DNA of 64,000 nt from Mesocentrotus franciscanus (lineage: Eukaryota; Echinodermata; Echinoidea; Camarodonta; Strongylocentrotidae), in NCBI GenBank assembly GCA_037976565.1, contig CP137668.1, positions 4,980,261-5,044,260 of the forward strand. The letters are read 5' to 3'. The notes beneath the pieces were generated by a model. That model was not told the origin of the DNA and did no database searches. It was given only the letters and a program-made list of their open reading frames with translations. Below are positions 35,201 to 48,619 of this stretch, in pieces. The translations under genes were made by a program, and so were the position numbers. Each line of letters starts with the position of its first letter. Positions within the stretch are counted from its first letter, which is position 1.

Positions 35201-35748
35201 AGAAGAAGAAAAAAATCTGCTTAAAATAAAAAAAAAATACTTTTCCCGCGCTACGTCGATTGTCCTAAGGCAAAAATCGCCTGTTTTCCGTTCAGGGTTC
35301 TTCAGCATAGCTACCATACTTGAAACAATCCGTTCCGATCAATCATCTTGATTCAAGAGGTCACGTGACACATTTCGCCCAGATCTGCGTTCGATACATT
35401 TAGTGAGGCCCATTCGCAGGAGTAGGTAAAACATCCGTCTGATATCCCCCTTAATTTCAGTCCGGACGTGAAATTGAATAACAGTCAACCATGGTCACCC
35501 GAAATTATTGAAATTATTGAAAAGGCTGCATGACGTAGCCTCGAGGAAGTCATGTTGCCCTGTTAGGGGGTTGCTAAGATATTGCATTCCTATGTTTTTT
35601 TTTTCCTTTACTCTTCTTTTTTCGTCTTCTACTTTTCCGAATCCTTTCTCTTCTTCCGCTTTCCATCATCTTCGCAATTGATGGACCTAAGTTTCTTTTT
35701 GCAATTGATTGTGCGCTTTCGATTAACAAAGATTTCGTTTAAAGATAC
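32254..35748. other. Non-coding stretch
   Basis: No supported gene in about 3.5 kb. A possible TTAA-flanked MITE (33214-33500) shares only AGGCA at its ends. A perfect GTCACGTGAC E-box palindrome occurs near 35364-35373. Confidence 0.4.
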
Positions 35749-36271
35749 TATATCCCTTTTGCAGCCAACATCAAATTCTGTAGAACTTTGCAGGAATTAT
35801 GAATATGTCATGTATGTCCTATCTGTGAAATTTAAACGTTAGCAGTGTCCTAATATTCAAATTATGCAAGGAAACCCGTTTACTTGCTAGACTTCACTGT
35901 CAGACACTATTGAGTGACTGACTGGCTTTTTCATCTTTGGTAATAACATACATAAAATGAGCTGTAAAGGGTACATGAGCATTTGTCTACATCAATAACC
36001 CACTTCTTGTAATGGCCAAAATTAAACTGATTGAATCTTTGCGCAGCATAAAACGTACGACCATTCGGTACAATGGTCTGAAAATCAGACTATTACTTAC
36101 TGGCTCTATAGCTCCTAAGTCGATTCGACAACTAATAGTCGTTATTTTCCCACTTAAAGACATTTTCAAGCCCCTTTTTTTAGGGAAGTTCTAAATTAGT
36201 ATTGTCTTTCAAATGCCGTTGGAATTTAACCTTTTCATTTTTGGCCTGCAAATGGGACATAGTACCTTTAA
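35749..36271. repeat. Dispersed 0.52-kb repeat, copy B
   Basis: Same orientation and nearly the same length as 2278-2803. Differences are scattered substitutions and small indels. Here there is no adjacent GPCR sequence. Confidence 0.8.
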
Positions 36272-37890
36272 ATTGGAAGTCAAGAAAATTGTTATTACGT
36301 GCAAAATGTGTGAATTCCTCCCTGCCATGATGACACAAGTTCGGCTTCCTTTGTATTTCCTCTTTAAGGTACCCTTTATCATTGAGTCATTGACGGTGGA
36401 AACATTTTCTTTTAAATGCTATCTTGATCAAGAAAGTAAAACATAGTATCAAATATTTTACGTTCTGCATTGCATTCATAAATAATAAACAATTAATTAT
36501 CCTATGCATTTACAATATTATTCTTACAATAAACAATATTCGGTAATCAATATAAACATTTTATGCTTGGAAAATGGGGACATTGAAATGAGCAGGGTTT
36601 CCCTCGACAAGGTAAGATGAACAAGAAAAAAAGTGCAGGGTGTTTAAAAAGAACCCATATTGGTTAGGAAGAAACATTGACTCAGGATCGTGAAAATGCT
36701 AAGCTAATTATGAGATTATCACTTTGAACGTGAATCGTTAAAGAACGTGTAAGAGTTAATCATTGAAAGATTGTAGACCAAAGTGAAACACATACATGGC
36801 TCTGACCCTCATACGTCAATCCAAAACGTGTTAAAAAAACGATTCTACACATTTTTTAAAAAACCTTAGTGCTCAGTCATCCCAAGCAGCACAGGTATGA
36901 ATCAGATGAATAAGGTATGATGACATCGACAAAAAACCTGCTTTTACAATGAAATAAATTTGAAAAAGACGGAAATGAAATTGTTTTATATGTAGTAGCC
37001 CTGTACGATGGGAAACATGTAAGAATTGTGATCTTTTCTTTGGTGTTTTAGTACATGATAGACTCAAACTCAGGCGATATAACATTATGCACTAACTTAT
37101 TCATTATTAATAAACTAATAAAAAAAACTATATTGACCTTCAAAGACAACTTTTTTTTTTACAAACATCACTGAACAACGATGAAAATATTTACTGTTCT
37201 TGTAAAACATGAACATTTATTGAATGTACTTTTATTCATTTTGTGGTTGAAAAAGAAGGTTACTCTATTTGTGATTTGTGATGATACGCACTCTCCTTCC
37301 GTAATGTAATATAGCATATCGATTTGTAAGAGACATGGCCAAGGCAAGGGAAATTACCTTATCTATTTCTATCAAAAGGACTTTTCATAAGATTGGGTTC
37401 CATTCATGTTTCATAAGATTTTCTCTACTGAGTTACATGGCAACTTTTCCCAAAGATGTGGATGACCACGGAATACTGTGGTCTCTACAGCTCACTGACA
37501 ATTTTAAGAAGATCGAATTTCTAACATTGAACCCAACACGTCATGTGAGCACGTACGACTGACTATTTGAAACGCTCAAGGAAAATTCTAAATTTTAACA
37601 CTTCTCATATTGCGTTGGTATAGCACTTCAGGAAAGTTCTTTGACTTTCATGACTTCAGCAATAAGTGTAATCTGAAGAAGAAAAAAATCAGTATTCCTA
37701 GTTTTAAATTGTGATTGCCTTTTCAAAGCCTGAATAGAAATGATCGCATAAGAATGGCTTTATTTGAGGTAAGGTCTTTGGATATTGCCCATCTCCATCT
37801 CCTCTTCCCCTTCCCTCTCACCCCCTTCGCACATTCCCTTTCCTCTTATCCCTTAAAGTTTTTAATAGATCCATCCTTTCCTCACTTATC

Positions 37891-37928
<38 letters not shown>

Positions 37929-38488
37929 CCTGCTATCTTTGCTAAATCTATACTTGTTTTATTCTGTCTATATGCCTGTTTGTCCCGATAAACACGTAAT
38001 TTTATAGTTTGTCAAGGGCACCCTCCTCTTTAACGACAGAAAAAGAGCTTATTGATTATGCAAATTGTCAATATTTTTCATTAACCTTATTGTAAATGGA
38101 TTATTGCCAGTACAGAGTTGATATTTTATGACATGAAATAGACTGAAACGCCTCTCGCGGTGCCATTGATGTGAGTACGCAACACACACAACAGTTCGGT
38201 AATGTAAAATTATAAAGTAATAACGGATTTCTACATCCTCTTCTTTCCTTTTTTGTCTAATTGTTCTTCATGGAGCACGCGGGGATGCAAGTGACGCCAT
38301 TGGCAATTGTTTAAAGGTTGCGTCCTTGATTTTGAAAAATGAGAAAGGAGAAAATACCATGTTTCATATCTATAGGTCAGGTGCATGATGATGAATAAAA
38401 CTTTCGGAAATGTAGCATTAGGCAGAATCGTTAGAGCCTACACTTTATTACCCAAACGGAATGGACGACATTAATGGATGAATTAGGC
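36272..38488. other. Non-coding stretch
   Basis: AT-rich with a short (CT)n at about 37897-37922. No gene recognised. Confidence 0.5.
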
Positions 38489-38769
38489 CTGTCGTCATCA
38501 GCTCGAGTTCAGCTCGAGTTTGCCAAATAACCCGCTATTTTCAGACTATTGTTTTCAGGATATTATCCCGAAGCTCGAAATTGCGTTCTCACCAGACCGA
38601 AACGCTCATCACAAACTAGCTCGGAGGGGCGCAAATTAGGGGTATTTTCTCGACCAATATCCCGCTAATAGCAACTGCGGGCTGATGAGGACGCAAATTA
38701 ACTGGCTAATTTGTGATCGGGATAGTTACAATAGCGAGTTATTTGGCAAACTCGAGCTGATGGAGACAG
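38489..38769. mobile_element. Foldback MITE, about 280 bp
   Basis: Terminal arms of about 35 bp (including TCAGCTCGAGTTTGCCAAAT and its inverse) close an element with further inverted matches inward (ctattgt..., atcccga...), making most of it palindromic. CTGTC/GACAG extend the ends outward. The left arm carries an extra 11-bp copy of 'cagctcgagtt'. No coding capacity, and the target duplication is not clear. Confidence 0.8.
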
Positions 38770-41592
38770 AACTGGCAGTCCATGGAATATGATTTTTTTT
38801 TTTCGAATGGTGTTTCAGCGGGGGTCCATCTGATGTTTCACGGTGCATGCTGAAGTTGGGGGAATTACGGAAGGATATCGGTGTCGCTAGATGGATGAAA
38901 ATGCGCAATTTAAACATTATTTGTTAATGTGGTAAACTCTAAATTCGCATTGGAATGTTTCAGACGGGTACAGTTGTTCGAACCATGTAGGTCTACCGAT
39001 TCATCAAGAAGCGGATAACGTTACAGGTATCCTCCCAGATAACTGATGACTTTAGGAAACGTAAGGATATCTCACATTTGTAACATTATCTTATGTAGAA
39101 GAAATTTAAGGGCAGTACGAGACTTGTGCAAATTTCTAAAGCTCTAACTTTCAAGGATAGTCCACAAAATAATGGAATGTGTGGCACGTCATCTTTTCTT
39201 TTTATTCCCAGCGATTCTAACATTTATTGAATGTTTGTTTTCAAAATCTAAACCTTGAACCTTTGTTCTCACCGTTTTATCGTCATTAAGATGGATTTCT
39301 TTGTCTTTCTGAATAGTGGCAATCGCCAATTTTCTCCTCTTTGATCATAAAATGGAATGATGATGCGATAATGTATACCGCACACGTATCTGTGACGCGT
39401 TGATACTTAAGGCCGTCACACATGAGGCGCTTTTCCACTATTGTTAAATTCAATATCATTCACGCCACTGTAAACAATAAATAAGAGACCCCTTTAGGAG
39501 TCTGCTGTTGCAGCGCTCTAAACTTCAACGAACTTTTATTCCTACCCGAAACCTATTCACATGGATGAAGAGTGGCAAATAGAGATGAATGTCGCGCTGA
39601 AATATAATGTGTATACAAAATAATGCAAGGCTAAGATTCAAAATATCTTCATTGAAAGTCAAGAAAATGAAATAGATAATTATTATCCTATTATCAGTTT
39701 TCATGCAATTGGGCTATACTAGCCAGTAGTGGCATGAATGTCGAATTAACATGTGTATTGTTACCATTCATTAATTTGTCTTTCTTTCTGTTCTCTATTT
39801 CTCTCTCTCTCTCTCCCCCTCTCTCTCTCTCTCTCTCTTTCTCTCTCTTTTGGTTCTCTCTCTCGTTCTCAATCTTGTACTTCCTCGGCTTCTCTCCCCT
39901 CTGTCTCTCTGTCTCTCTGTCTCTTTGTCTGTCTGTCTGTCTGTCTCTCAATCTTTCTCTCTCACGAACATTCACTTTCTCACACCCTTCTCACCCTCCC
40001 TTGTGTCCAATGCCAATTTTCTCCATCTGAAACTCTGGCTGGATTGTAAATCGCTTCTTCTCTCATTTCTCGTTATGCCCAAATTTGATAAAAGACCTTC
40101 CTCATAATTGGCCGGGTAATTCCAGTGACTTGGTTCACCATTCGAATAAGAAAGGAGATGAATAGTCATACGTTTCATGGAATCATCATATTCTGAAATA
40201 GTATGTATTGCCAACTATCCTTTATAATCGAATACTTTAATTTATTGGGTAATTTGTAGACGATATAGAGATCACCAATGGAAGTAGAATTCGTGTGAAA
40301 TAATCTTAATTGTGATAATCAATTATCAAAATTCGCAATTTGTAATGTCAGTGGAAGAAAAGAGTTTGCAACGAAACTAGATCACGCCGTCATTTACAAA
40401 ATCCATATTTCTGACTAGTGACGGAAATATGTTGTTTTGTGGCTTCACTGTCTCAAAATATCCGCCTCAGACAAGTCCCCCGGGAAAGCACTCGAAAGAA
40501 AATTAAGTTAAGGCGAAAGCATCCTCAATATGGAAAAGTGGAGAATTTATCATGGAAATATGACATCTTCCATTACAAATAAACAGAAAATGTTTTAAGC
40601 AATCACACATATTATATCCAAATAAGATTACTCTTGATCGTCATCACCTCGAGAATTTATTTTAGTTTTTGTTTTACTCCTAATTGAACACTGTCCAATT
40701 CACCCTAATTATCAACACGCTTACTATTTTTTATCATTATTTCCGTTAGTTCTGAGCACATAATTATACCATCGAAGCTATCACCACCACTACGGACCCC
40801 TATCTAACTAACAAAACTGCCACATCCACAACCACCACTTCCACCACCGCCACCACCACCACCACCATGTTCCATCATTACCGCCACCACTAACTTCACC
40901 ATCACCACTACCACCACCACCACCACCACTCCGAACCATCATCAAACTCCTCATCACAGATATCCGCACCCTCACCAACATCATCACCATCACTATCATC
41001 ATATAAACCATTATCATCCCAATGCCCCTGACAGTATCAGTCGTCGTATTTTCGTAGTTAACCTACTTCTGCAAAGGGCAAATTCTTCAGGCATCGTCAT
41101 TTCCAAAGTATTTGAGAATAAACTTTCTCAAATGGTTAAGAATAAGCAGCATTAAATACAGAACCATCAGGTTTTTAGAAAAGTTTGTCAACAATGCACA
41201 AAAATAATCGATTTTATAAATGTATGAAAATGTTGTTTTTTTTTAAGTAAAGAAAGAAGAAAAAAAAGTAAAGCCCTAAGACACTAATGATCCTCTAAAG
41301 AAATATTTGGAAAAAAATGTCGGTTTACTTACTTTAAAACTGAAGAGGTAATAAAGAAGTCGACGAAATAAAAACAAGTGTTTCGTCTGGCCTTTTCCTT
41401 TCTGGTGCTTTGACTTGAGGTTGGTTTGTTGGTTCTAAGGCGCTGTGTCGTAGCGTTGCTTCTTGTTCGGGATGCTTAAATGATCGCATACCGGACGACT
41501 TTGACGGTTTATATACACACCGTGGAAGGTCCGCGACGCCACGGAGAGGGGTGTTCGCATGGCCCCAACTCTGTCACCGCGCCTCTCCTCAG
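38770..41592. other. Non-coding with simple repeats, then a CpG-richer patch
   Basis: CT/GTCT-rich at 39797-39962 and (CCA)n-type at about 40815-40930. From about 41435 the sequence becomes CpG-richer. On the minus strand a consensus TATATAAA lies at about 41507-41514. This could be promoter-like or part of the gene whose exon starts at 41593. The upstream exon with the signal peptide was not found. Confidence 0.4.
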
Positions 41593-41684
41593 GCAGGCGA
41601 GCTTACAACGCCAGTACTCCTGCACTGTTGGGTGTGCAATTCACAAAGCGATGCGCACTGTATGAAGGGGGTCTCCACAACATT
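41593..41684 (+). CDS. Exon of a Ly6/uPAR/Quiver-type three-finger protein
   Basis: A 92-bp exon lies between an acceptor 'cgcctctcctcag' (AG at 41591-41592) and a consensus donor GTGAGT (41685-41690). In phase 0 it encodes AGELTTPVLLHCWVCNSQSD followed by AHCMKGVSTT, ending in phase 2. The block CxxCNSxxDxxC is the characteristic start of Ly6/Quiver-like domains, where two close cysteines open the fold. In this family an exon commonly begins at the signal-peptide boundary, as here. Such proteins are secreted or GPI-anchored and modulate channels or receptors. The neighbouring exons (signal peptide; remaining cysteines) are not visible, so the gene is incomplete or spread over long introns. 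The two overlapping 61-63-codon frames here are shadows. Confidence 0.6.
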
Positions 41685-41690
41685 GTGAGT

Positions 41691-43474
41691 GATGGACGAA
41701 AACAAAATGTACAGAATGTGAATATTATAAGGACTTGAGGAGGAACAGAAAAAGGAAGGGGCAAATCGCGTTGCTGTCATCGTGTTGGGGTTTGACGAAT
41801 GTTGGGAAGGAAATTGAATGCGTCAATGTAACCATTCGAGACTTTTAGGGTTCATAAAATGCTTCTTTACTGTTATTTGTCATTATTTAGGATATATTAT
41901 TCTAACGTAATCATATAAATTTCACTCCCGCAAGGAATTTCGATTATCCTCAATGTCATATTTCAATTGTCCTAACTCTCTTACCTGTAAAATTGTCTTC
42001 CCGTAAATAGTAAGCCTATTTCGAATTTCATACTCAGTACACGTCACACTTCTCATTATAAAACAGAATCATTTGAATAGGAAAGCCTTCAGCTAACAGT
42101 GATTGACTTTTGGGAAGATTGAAAATACTTATTTATTGTAGGTTCATCCAAGTAGAACGAAACCCATAACCCTTATTTGTAACGACCTCTGTAATGATTG
42201 TTACAGATTATGATATTTCTATGCATGTCATCTACAAGCCACCATTAGGCTTAGCGTATCGAGGGGTGGGGGGCAGGGGGTTAAAGAGGCGACCCCTTGA
42301 TATGAGATATGAATTGATGGGTGCATTGATATTTTATAGACACATTCAACATTCTGTCGGGAATAGCTGGGGGAATTATAATCTATCCGACTGACTTTGA
42401 TGGGCAATGATGTGCACAACTTGATACAGTTTCAGCTGAATCACGATCACAATTCCTAAAACAAACATCCAGCGTTCTGGGCATATAAATGCCCTTAAAG
42501 CCTTCCGTACACATAATTACATTTATTAAGCAATTTTTATCCAAAACATTTTACAGTGCACATGCGGCTACCACCCCCCACACACACACACACACACACG
42601 CACGCATACACACACACAACACACATACGCACACATAAAGATATTGTGCAATGAAGCCCCTTGTGATGATGACAAGCAATAGGTCCTCGGTGATGAAAGC
42701 GTAGACCATTTACAGACACATGTAAAGGAGAACTTATGAAACGTGCTCAAACCTTAATTCAAAATCAGTCTTTTAGTTTCTTTAATTTACTTTCTTGTAT
42801 CGTAAATGTCTGCATTAAAAATGATAGGAGCAAGAGTGAAGAGACATGGGCAAAGGAATCCCCCCTTTTTGGAATATTACCGTCTTTAAAAAAGTGGCTG
42901 TTGTCTAAGGGGTAGATGCGGGAGAAGGGGCCACGGGCATTCTTCTCTCAGTTTGTCAAAGAAAGTTTTATGTTGGTAAGATATTCAAGGTTAGTGGGAA
43001 AAAAAGTTTGTTCATCTTTCCTGCCATTAATGGGGTGCTTGAAAAAAAATGTAATCGATAAGGCTTGATCATTAGAACAGACGGGATCAAATAGTAAGGT
43101 TCATAATCACAAAGACGGCTAGAGATGGTGACATTTTGGGGCACAGGTTTCGGATGTCATAGCAAAGGAAATGGATTCTGGAATATCAAGAGAGGTTACG
43201 CGCGGACAATTTACACTTTTACCCATCATTTTCCTATCAGTATAATCGAAATAGCATACTGTTTCGATTTGGGTAACCTTGACTAATCGACTGGGAGTCT
43301 GGAGATCGTATCCACACGCATATGAAGCAGTCAGGGGGTATGTGGGTAGAGGTTCGGGTGATATCCGCAACCAAGGGACTCTTGTCAGAGATCTTTCGAA
43401 GCAAAACCATGAGACCTTGAATCAAGAAGGAAAAAAAACATTACCCAAAACACCAACAAGGAGTAAATAACCAC
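41691..43474. other. Non-coding, possible intron
   Basis: Could be intron of the three-finger gene. Contains a (CA)n-type repeat at about 42577-42625. I looked for a cysteine-rich exon starting in phase 2 and saw none. Confidence 0.4.
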
Positions 43475-43478
43475 TTAA

Positions 43479-44054
43479 AGGTAAAAGTTGAGTTCTGGTC
43501 ATGCGATTGCATTGTGAAAGAAACGGTGTGGAATCGATCAGAAAAAGTTGAGCATGTAGCATTTTAGTATTGGTGTGTACCGCAAGGTTCTTGAGTCATC
43601 AAAATGATAAGAAATTTGGCCCATTATTATAAAAAAAAAAATGTTGGCACCCGAAAAAAAAATTCCCCTCCGGGAAGGGTAATTTTTTTACCACCGCCAC
43701 CCCTTGGGCTCAAAGGGTAGTGAGCACAAATTTTTTTTTTTAGGCACCCGAAAATTTTTTTTTTTAGGCACCCGAAAAAAAATTTTCCTACGGAGAGGGT
43801 TATTTTTTTTCCACCGCCACCCCTTGGGCGCCAGGAGGGCCCAACTTCTTTTTCAAAAAGGGTGTTTTTACCTGTTTTTTTCTAGGGAGGGGCCCTGCCC
43901 CTGGATCCGCCACTGCATGACCCCTTAGCTACGCCACGGATTACAATCATAGTTATCCTCAACAAAAACGTGGGACGGTGGGTTTTAAGCCCTATTCCTA
44001 ATATTAACGGGCGTTTTTTTATTTTTTACCTCTCCCCAGAACTCAACATTCTCT
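43479..44054. mobile_element. TTAA-flanked MITE carrying a nested insertion
   Basis: Ends AGGTAAAAGTTGAGTTCTGG (43479-43498) and its imperfect inverse (44035-44054; TTGAGTTCTGG identical) are flanked by TTAA on both sides (43475-43478 and 44055-44058). TTAA targeting is shared by piggyBac and Kolobok superfamilies, and I cannot choose between them. Most of its interior (43635-44012) is a fragment of another element. Confidence 0.75.
43635..44012. mobile_element. 5'-truncated hAT MITE copy plus flank, nested
   Basis: Matches 48738-49131 in the same orientation. It includes the right end CTGGATCCGCCACTG, the target copy CATGACCC and about 98 bp of the same 3' flank. The left end is missing. 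Inside are two diverged copies of a roughly 100-bp subrepeat (GGCACCCGAAAA..., CCACCGCCACCCC). Confidence 0.8.
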
Positions 44055-44062
44055 TTAAGTAA

Positions 44063-44491
44063 CGCGATCACATTTTGTAGAGAGAATACCTATTTTCCAG
44101 AAGCACCCAACTGCTTGATATACTGATAATAGGGAATACATTCCGGAGAATATTTACTGGACATTCTGAGTGGTTAAAATTTCCATAGTCTTCTTGAATT
44201 CCTAAGAGATCCATCACTAGTAATTTACATGTAATAATGTAATCATAAGTCTATTTCAAGTGTTATTTAATAACTTGATTATTCATGTGATAGAGTTATA
44301 ATAATCTAATCATTAAGTCAGTCAAATCGGATAATAATCCAAGTTTCGTATGACAACTAGAGAAACTGGTTTTTATTATATATTGCCAAGCTTAAGTGAT
44401 TTACGCTGATGGAGGAGGAGATTATTGTTCTTCAACATGAGTGATAGGGAAAAGAATGACAAAAAGTAGAACAAAAGGAAAGAAATAAAAA

Positions 44492-44537
<46 letters not shown>

Positions 44538-45830
44538 TTATTTATGCCTGTGTGCGTGCGTGTAGTGATATGATTTCTATTAATACTAGAATGATATCAA
44601 TATATATGTTAAATACATACACATTATTTTTTACAAGAATCTAACACGCAACAACTCACATTTAGCTGTTTTTTAATCTAAATTTTAAAATTAAATAGAA
44701 TGTCCAGTACATAAAAGAGGAAGATGAAGAAGAAGAAGAAGAAGAAGGAGAAGAAGAAGAAGAAGAAGAAGAAGAAGAAGAAGAAGAAGAAGATGATGAT
44801 GATGCTGATGATGATGCGAACTGAAAACAATTTTATAATGAAGAAATGATGGTGCAAGTCATAATTGATTAATCAATTTATTTTTAAGCATAAAAAATAA
44901 TCTCCCCGTCATTGGTCTTCGAGAATACGCCAGTGTACGGTTAGTGTGCGACGAGGTCTTCCTATTGGGTTTTTCCGGAAACGGATGTTTAGATAAAAGA
45001 TGAAAACCTCTTTATCTGTTTGCAAGAAGATTACTGAACGATATCACAACACTCCTTTAATTTTCTGATTGACTAAAAGACACGTAAATCAATTGTATCC
45101 ATGCGACCTGATAAAAGTCTTGTCGAATTCGTAAAATTTGAATGTCTAAATGGTATCTAGTTATTTTGATATTTTACACGATATAATTTAGCATTCCTTT
45201 GATCATATATATATATATATATATATATATGTAATGATATGTATGTATACACACACACACATTCACGCACACGCACATACGCACGCACACACGCACACAC
45301 GCACCCACACACGCACCCACACACACGCACGCACACACGCACACTATTAAGTATTCATCTCCTGATATCCTTTACTCCGCCTGTCTTAATCTTCTCGTTT
45401 GTTCCATCATTCTTCGTATCTCACTTTGTACATTCTCTCTACCATTCAATCATTATGTATATCATTTACAGAGCTGTTCGTGATGAATACCAACATTTAA
45501 TGTTCCTTATACCTTAATCAAAATCCTCTGAGCTGACTAGAATATCGTCATGAAAATTGCAACCCAAGAAACCTTGAATCCGGCTCGAGTGTTACAATCT
45601 TTTTTATACATTTTGTCTAGCCCGTATATACCTTGCACGACATCCAGCTGATAATCTCCCCTCAGATGGATCATTCTAATTCGAATATGGAATACAATAG
45701 TATATCATTCCCATTATCTCTGGCTATTATGGATTAGGAATTATAGTTTTATATCGAATTAGTGTTTCACCTTCAAGGATATGATAATTAAACGGATAAT
45801 ACTTCCACATGCATAATATACATAATCAAT
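44063..45830. other. Non-coding with microsatellites
   Basis: (TA)n 44497-44534, (AAG)n then (GAT)n 44719-44813, (AT)n 45204-45231, and (CA)n with CGCA variants 45248-45345. No gene. Confidence 0.6.
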
Positions 45831-46847
45831 GCCGGATTACAGCGACAAGGGAGAGCATTATTTAAACTTTATAAATCTTTCGGCAATTATACGCCCAGTA
45901 TTAAACCTTAGTACACCTTTTTGATGCAACAATACAACCTATTTTGCTTTATGGATCAGATATTTAGGGTGCTAGTGCAATAGTCATGAAGAAAATTCTT
46001 CAAATAGAAACAGGGAAAACAGGACTTTATTATCAAAACGATTTTTAGAAAGTACACATTCAGTGTTGTAAAAATATCTTAGGGGTAAAGGGGGAAATTG
46101 GAAGGCATCCTCAACTTATTCAAATTGCAATAAACATGCTCAAATATTGGATACGAATACGAAGTTTGGATGATAATGACCTTGTCTATAAATCCTTTGA
46201 AGAAAACAAAAAAAAATTAGTAAATAACGAACAAAGCTGTTGGTTAATGTCAATTCGGGATATCTTTAGTTCACTAAATATTTGTAATAATGGAAAAGAG
46301 ACCGTATTGGACCCTGAAAATATACCAATTTCTCAAAAAGATTTTGTCGAGCTATGTAAACTTTGTTTGGAAAGAAGAATTGATGAACTATTAAAACTGG
46401 ATTTATTTGATGATAGGGATACCCGTAAAGGAAATAAACTCAGAACCTTTAGACAATTTAAAAATACAATCAAGCAAGGAAAGTATATATCTCTTATACC
46501 AAATATAAATTTAAGAAAAAATATCACCAAACTACGACTGAGCGCACACAACTTACCCATAGAAACGGGAAGATATAAAAGACCAGAAAACGCCCCCTAA
46601 TCTACGATTCTGTGAAGACTGTAATATGAATCTAGTAGAAGATGAATTCCATATAATTATGAAATGTGATAAATATAAAGATTTACGAGTAGATTTTCTT
46701 GAAAAAATTAGCAATTTGGAAGAAAATTTTAGTAACTTGGAATGTCAAGAAAAATTCATATATATAATGAGCTTAGACAATAAAGATATAATAGATATTT
46801 TCTCTTCGTTCACCAAAAACATAATTGCAGTGAGGGGTAACTTTTAG
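45831..46847 (+). pseudogene. LINE ORF2 C-terminal remnant, broken
   Basis: The frame shows the post-RT region of LINE proteins: ALFKLYKSFG, then the conserved ILLYGSDI, then an ILGVKGEIGRHP/MLKYW block, then LRLSAHNLPIETGRY, then a C-x2-C-x9-H-x4-C zinc-knuckle-like motif (FCEDC...FHIIMKC). Damage includes a frameshift at about 45905-45917, TAG in place of the Trp after ILLYGSDI (about 45965), a second TAG near 46049, and a frameshift at about 46585-46600 before the cysteine motif. The pieces at 46136-46600 and 46626-46847 are the longest open remnants. It is not functional. Confidence 0.8.
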
Positions 46848-47280
46848 ATACTATGTAACAACAAAGTTAAAAAAAAAAAATTGATAAAGAAATAAGTATA
46901 CAACCCTATTGTTTTCTATATATTTCTTTTATGTATTCGACCTAAAGTATTAAACGACAATGACCAACATATAAAGACAAGGCAAACAATTACAATCTGA
47001 TGTTTTTGGTTTAATTACACAGTAGGTTGCATATAATATGTATAGGTACTATTAAGTCATTTATTTTAGGCGAAAAAATTATCTATTGCATTCCATGTAC
47101 CTCATATACCTATTTTGTGCATGAGTTATAATATATTTAGAAAATTGCTATATAAGGTTTTATAAATCTAAATCTTCGGATGTAATATGGTACATTATAT
47201 TATTTACTTTATGCATTATGTGTCATGTTATTACAAGAAGAAAACAAAGTTTTTCTGCTGTATATAATTTTCCTTCTGTT

Positions 47281-47392
47281 TTGCTACACTGCATTGTAAA
47301 TTAATTTATATGATTATGTTTACAAACAGAATATTGATTTGTTACATTGCATTGTAAATTGATTTATATGTTTATAAACAGATTATTGATGT
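47281..47392. repeat. Two imperfect 55-58-bp tandem copies in the LINE 3' UTR
   Basis: 'tacactgcattgtaaattaatt' and 'tacattgcattgtaaattgatt' begin successive copies, each ending in 'acaga(a)tattgat'. The duplication lies within the LINE 3' UTR and may be a family trait. Confidence 0.75.
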
Positions 47393-47431
47393 ACATCAAT
47401 GAAGATTAATAAATACAATACAATACAATAC

Positions 47432-48611
47432 ATGTTTGCGTGTAGGCTAGGCGTAAGTTGGTAGAGTATAGAATTTTCTTATGCTGAAGACATCATAACT
47501 AACATTATACAGAGGATCGGCGTTTTATGAAGGGATTTTGACAATTTGAAGAAAAAAAAAAATCATTTTTAACTAGCATCAATATATTCGTTTAAAATTT
47601 ATAACAACCCTATAACATAATTGTCATTTTGGTAAACATTGTCATGAGCCCAAAATAAATTGTCCCTTGTTTTTCAAATGCAATTGGATATTTATGAGAC
47701 GGTTATGTTAAATTCGCAATCATTGCGAAAAGAAATCAAATTAACATAATTATACGCGTATGTTTTCATTCAAGATATTCGGCGTATTTCGTGTTTTAAT
47801 GGCTCATATCTCAGTTTTCTAGTTTAAAGCTTCGAAAATCATATAAGATCACTATAATGTGCTAAAAACAAATGTGCCTCTTTTCTGATCTGTTTCTCTC
47901 CTGTTTTCGATGGCCGTTGCAGTAGAAAATTGCGGTAACCTCCTACACAAATTTTTAATACACACATCTCTCTGTCATTGTATTTGGGATCTTGTTTTTA
48001 ATTGCCCTTTGAGTAAATTTGCAGTGTGAATCTCAACATGGTCAGAATTCATGAAAATGTAGTCCTATATTTAACTTCTGATTCGTACGCTGCGAGTGCG
48101 GCTGTGGTTACGGTGTGTAAAATCGAACAAGAATAACGCAAATCTGAGACTAATAGGAAGTGTCAACAAAGAGCTGAGATAATTAGAGTTTGATTTTGGA
48201 CCACACATCCGATCTTTTTTCTTTTGATTGCATGGCAATATGATAATGAGGCTCTCTCTCAGTTTCGAGTGCCTTAATTGATTTCTCAAACTAATGTTTG
48301 CATACCCGCTTTCTGTGGAAGCGATCAATAAGGGATGACATTTGAAGTTTAAACGTTTTTTATTCTTCTTTTCTTGTCTTTTTTGTCTATTTTTTGACCC
48401 GTGACATTAAAAGAGCAGTTTGGGTAAAAACAAACACTCCTTCTAGATAAACTCACTACACGTGATCCATAAAAGAAGGAGTTTAAAAAACGTGGATGAA
48501 AATGCGGTTAGGGAGGATTAATTCCCTGATTCTTCTTTTCATTTCTTTTCCATTTTGCCTTATTTTCTCCTTTTACCCCTTTTTCACCATTCATTAAGGG
48601 GAATGTTCCTC
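47432..48611. other. Non-coding stretch
   Basis: AT-rich, nothing recognised. Confidence 0.5.
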
Positions 48612-48619
48612 CATGACCC

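Larger units (their letters stand above)
45831..47431 (+). mobile_element. Non-LTR retrotransposon (LINE), 5'-truncated 3' end
   Basis: The last part of a LINE ORF2 (45831-46847) is followed by about 0.57 kb of AT-rich 3' UTR and a tail of AATAC units (47410-47431). 5' truncation and a short-unit tail are typical of CR1/L2-like elements. The exact clade is not decidable by eye. Confidence 0.75.
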
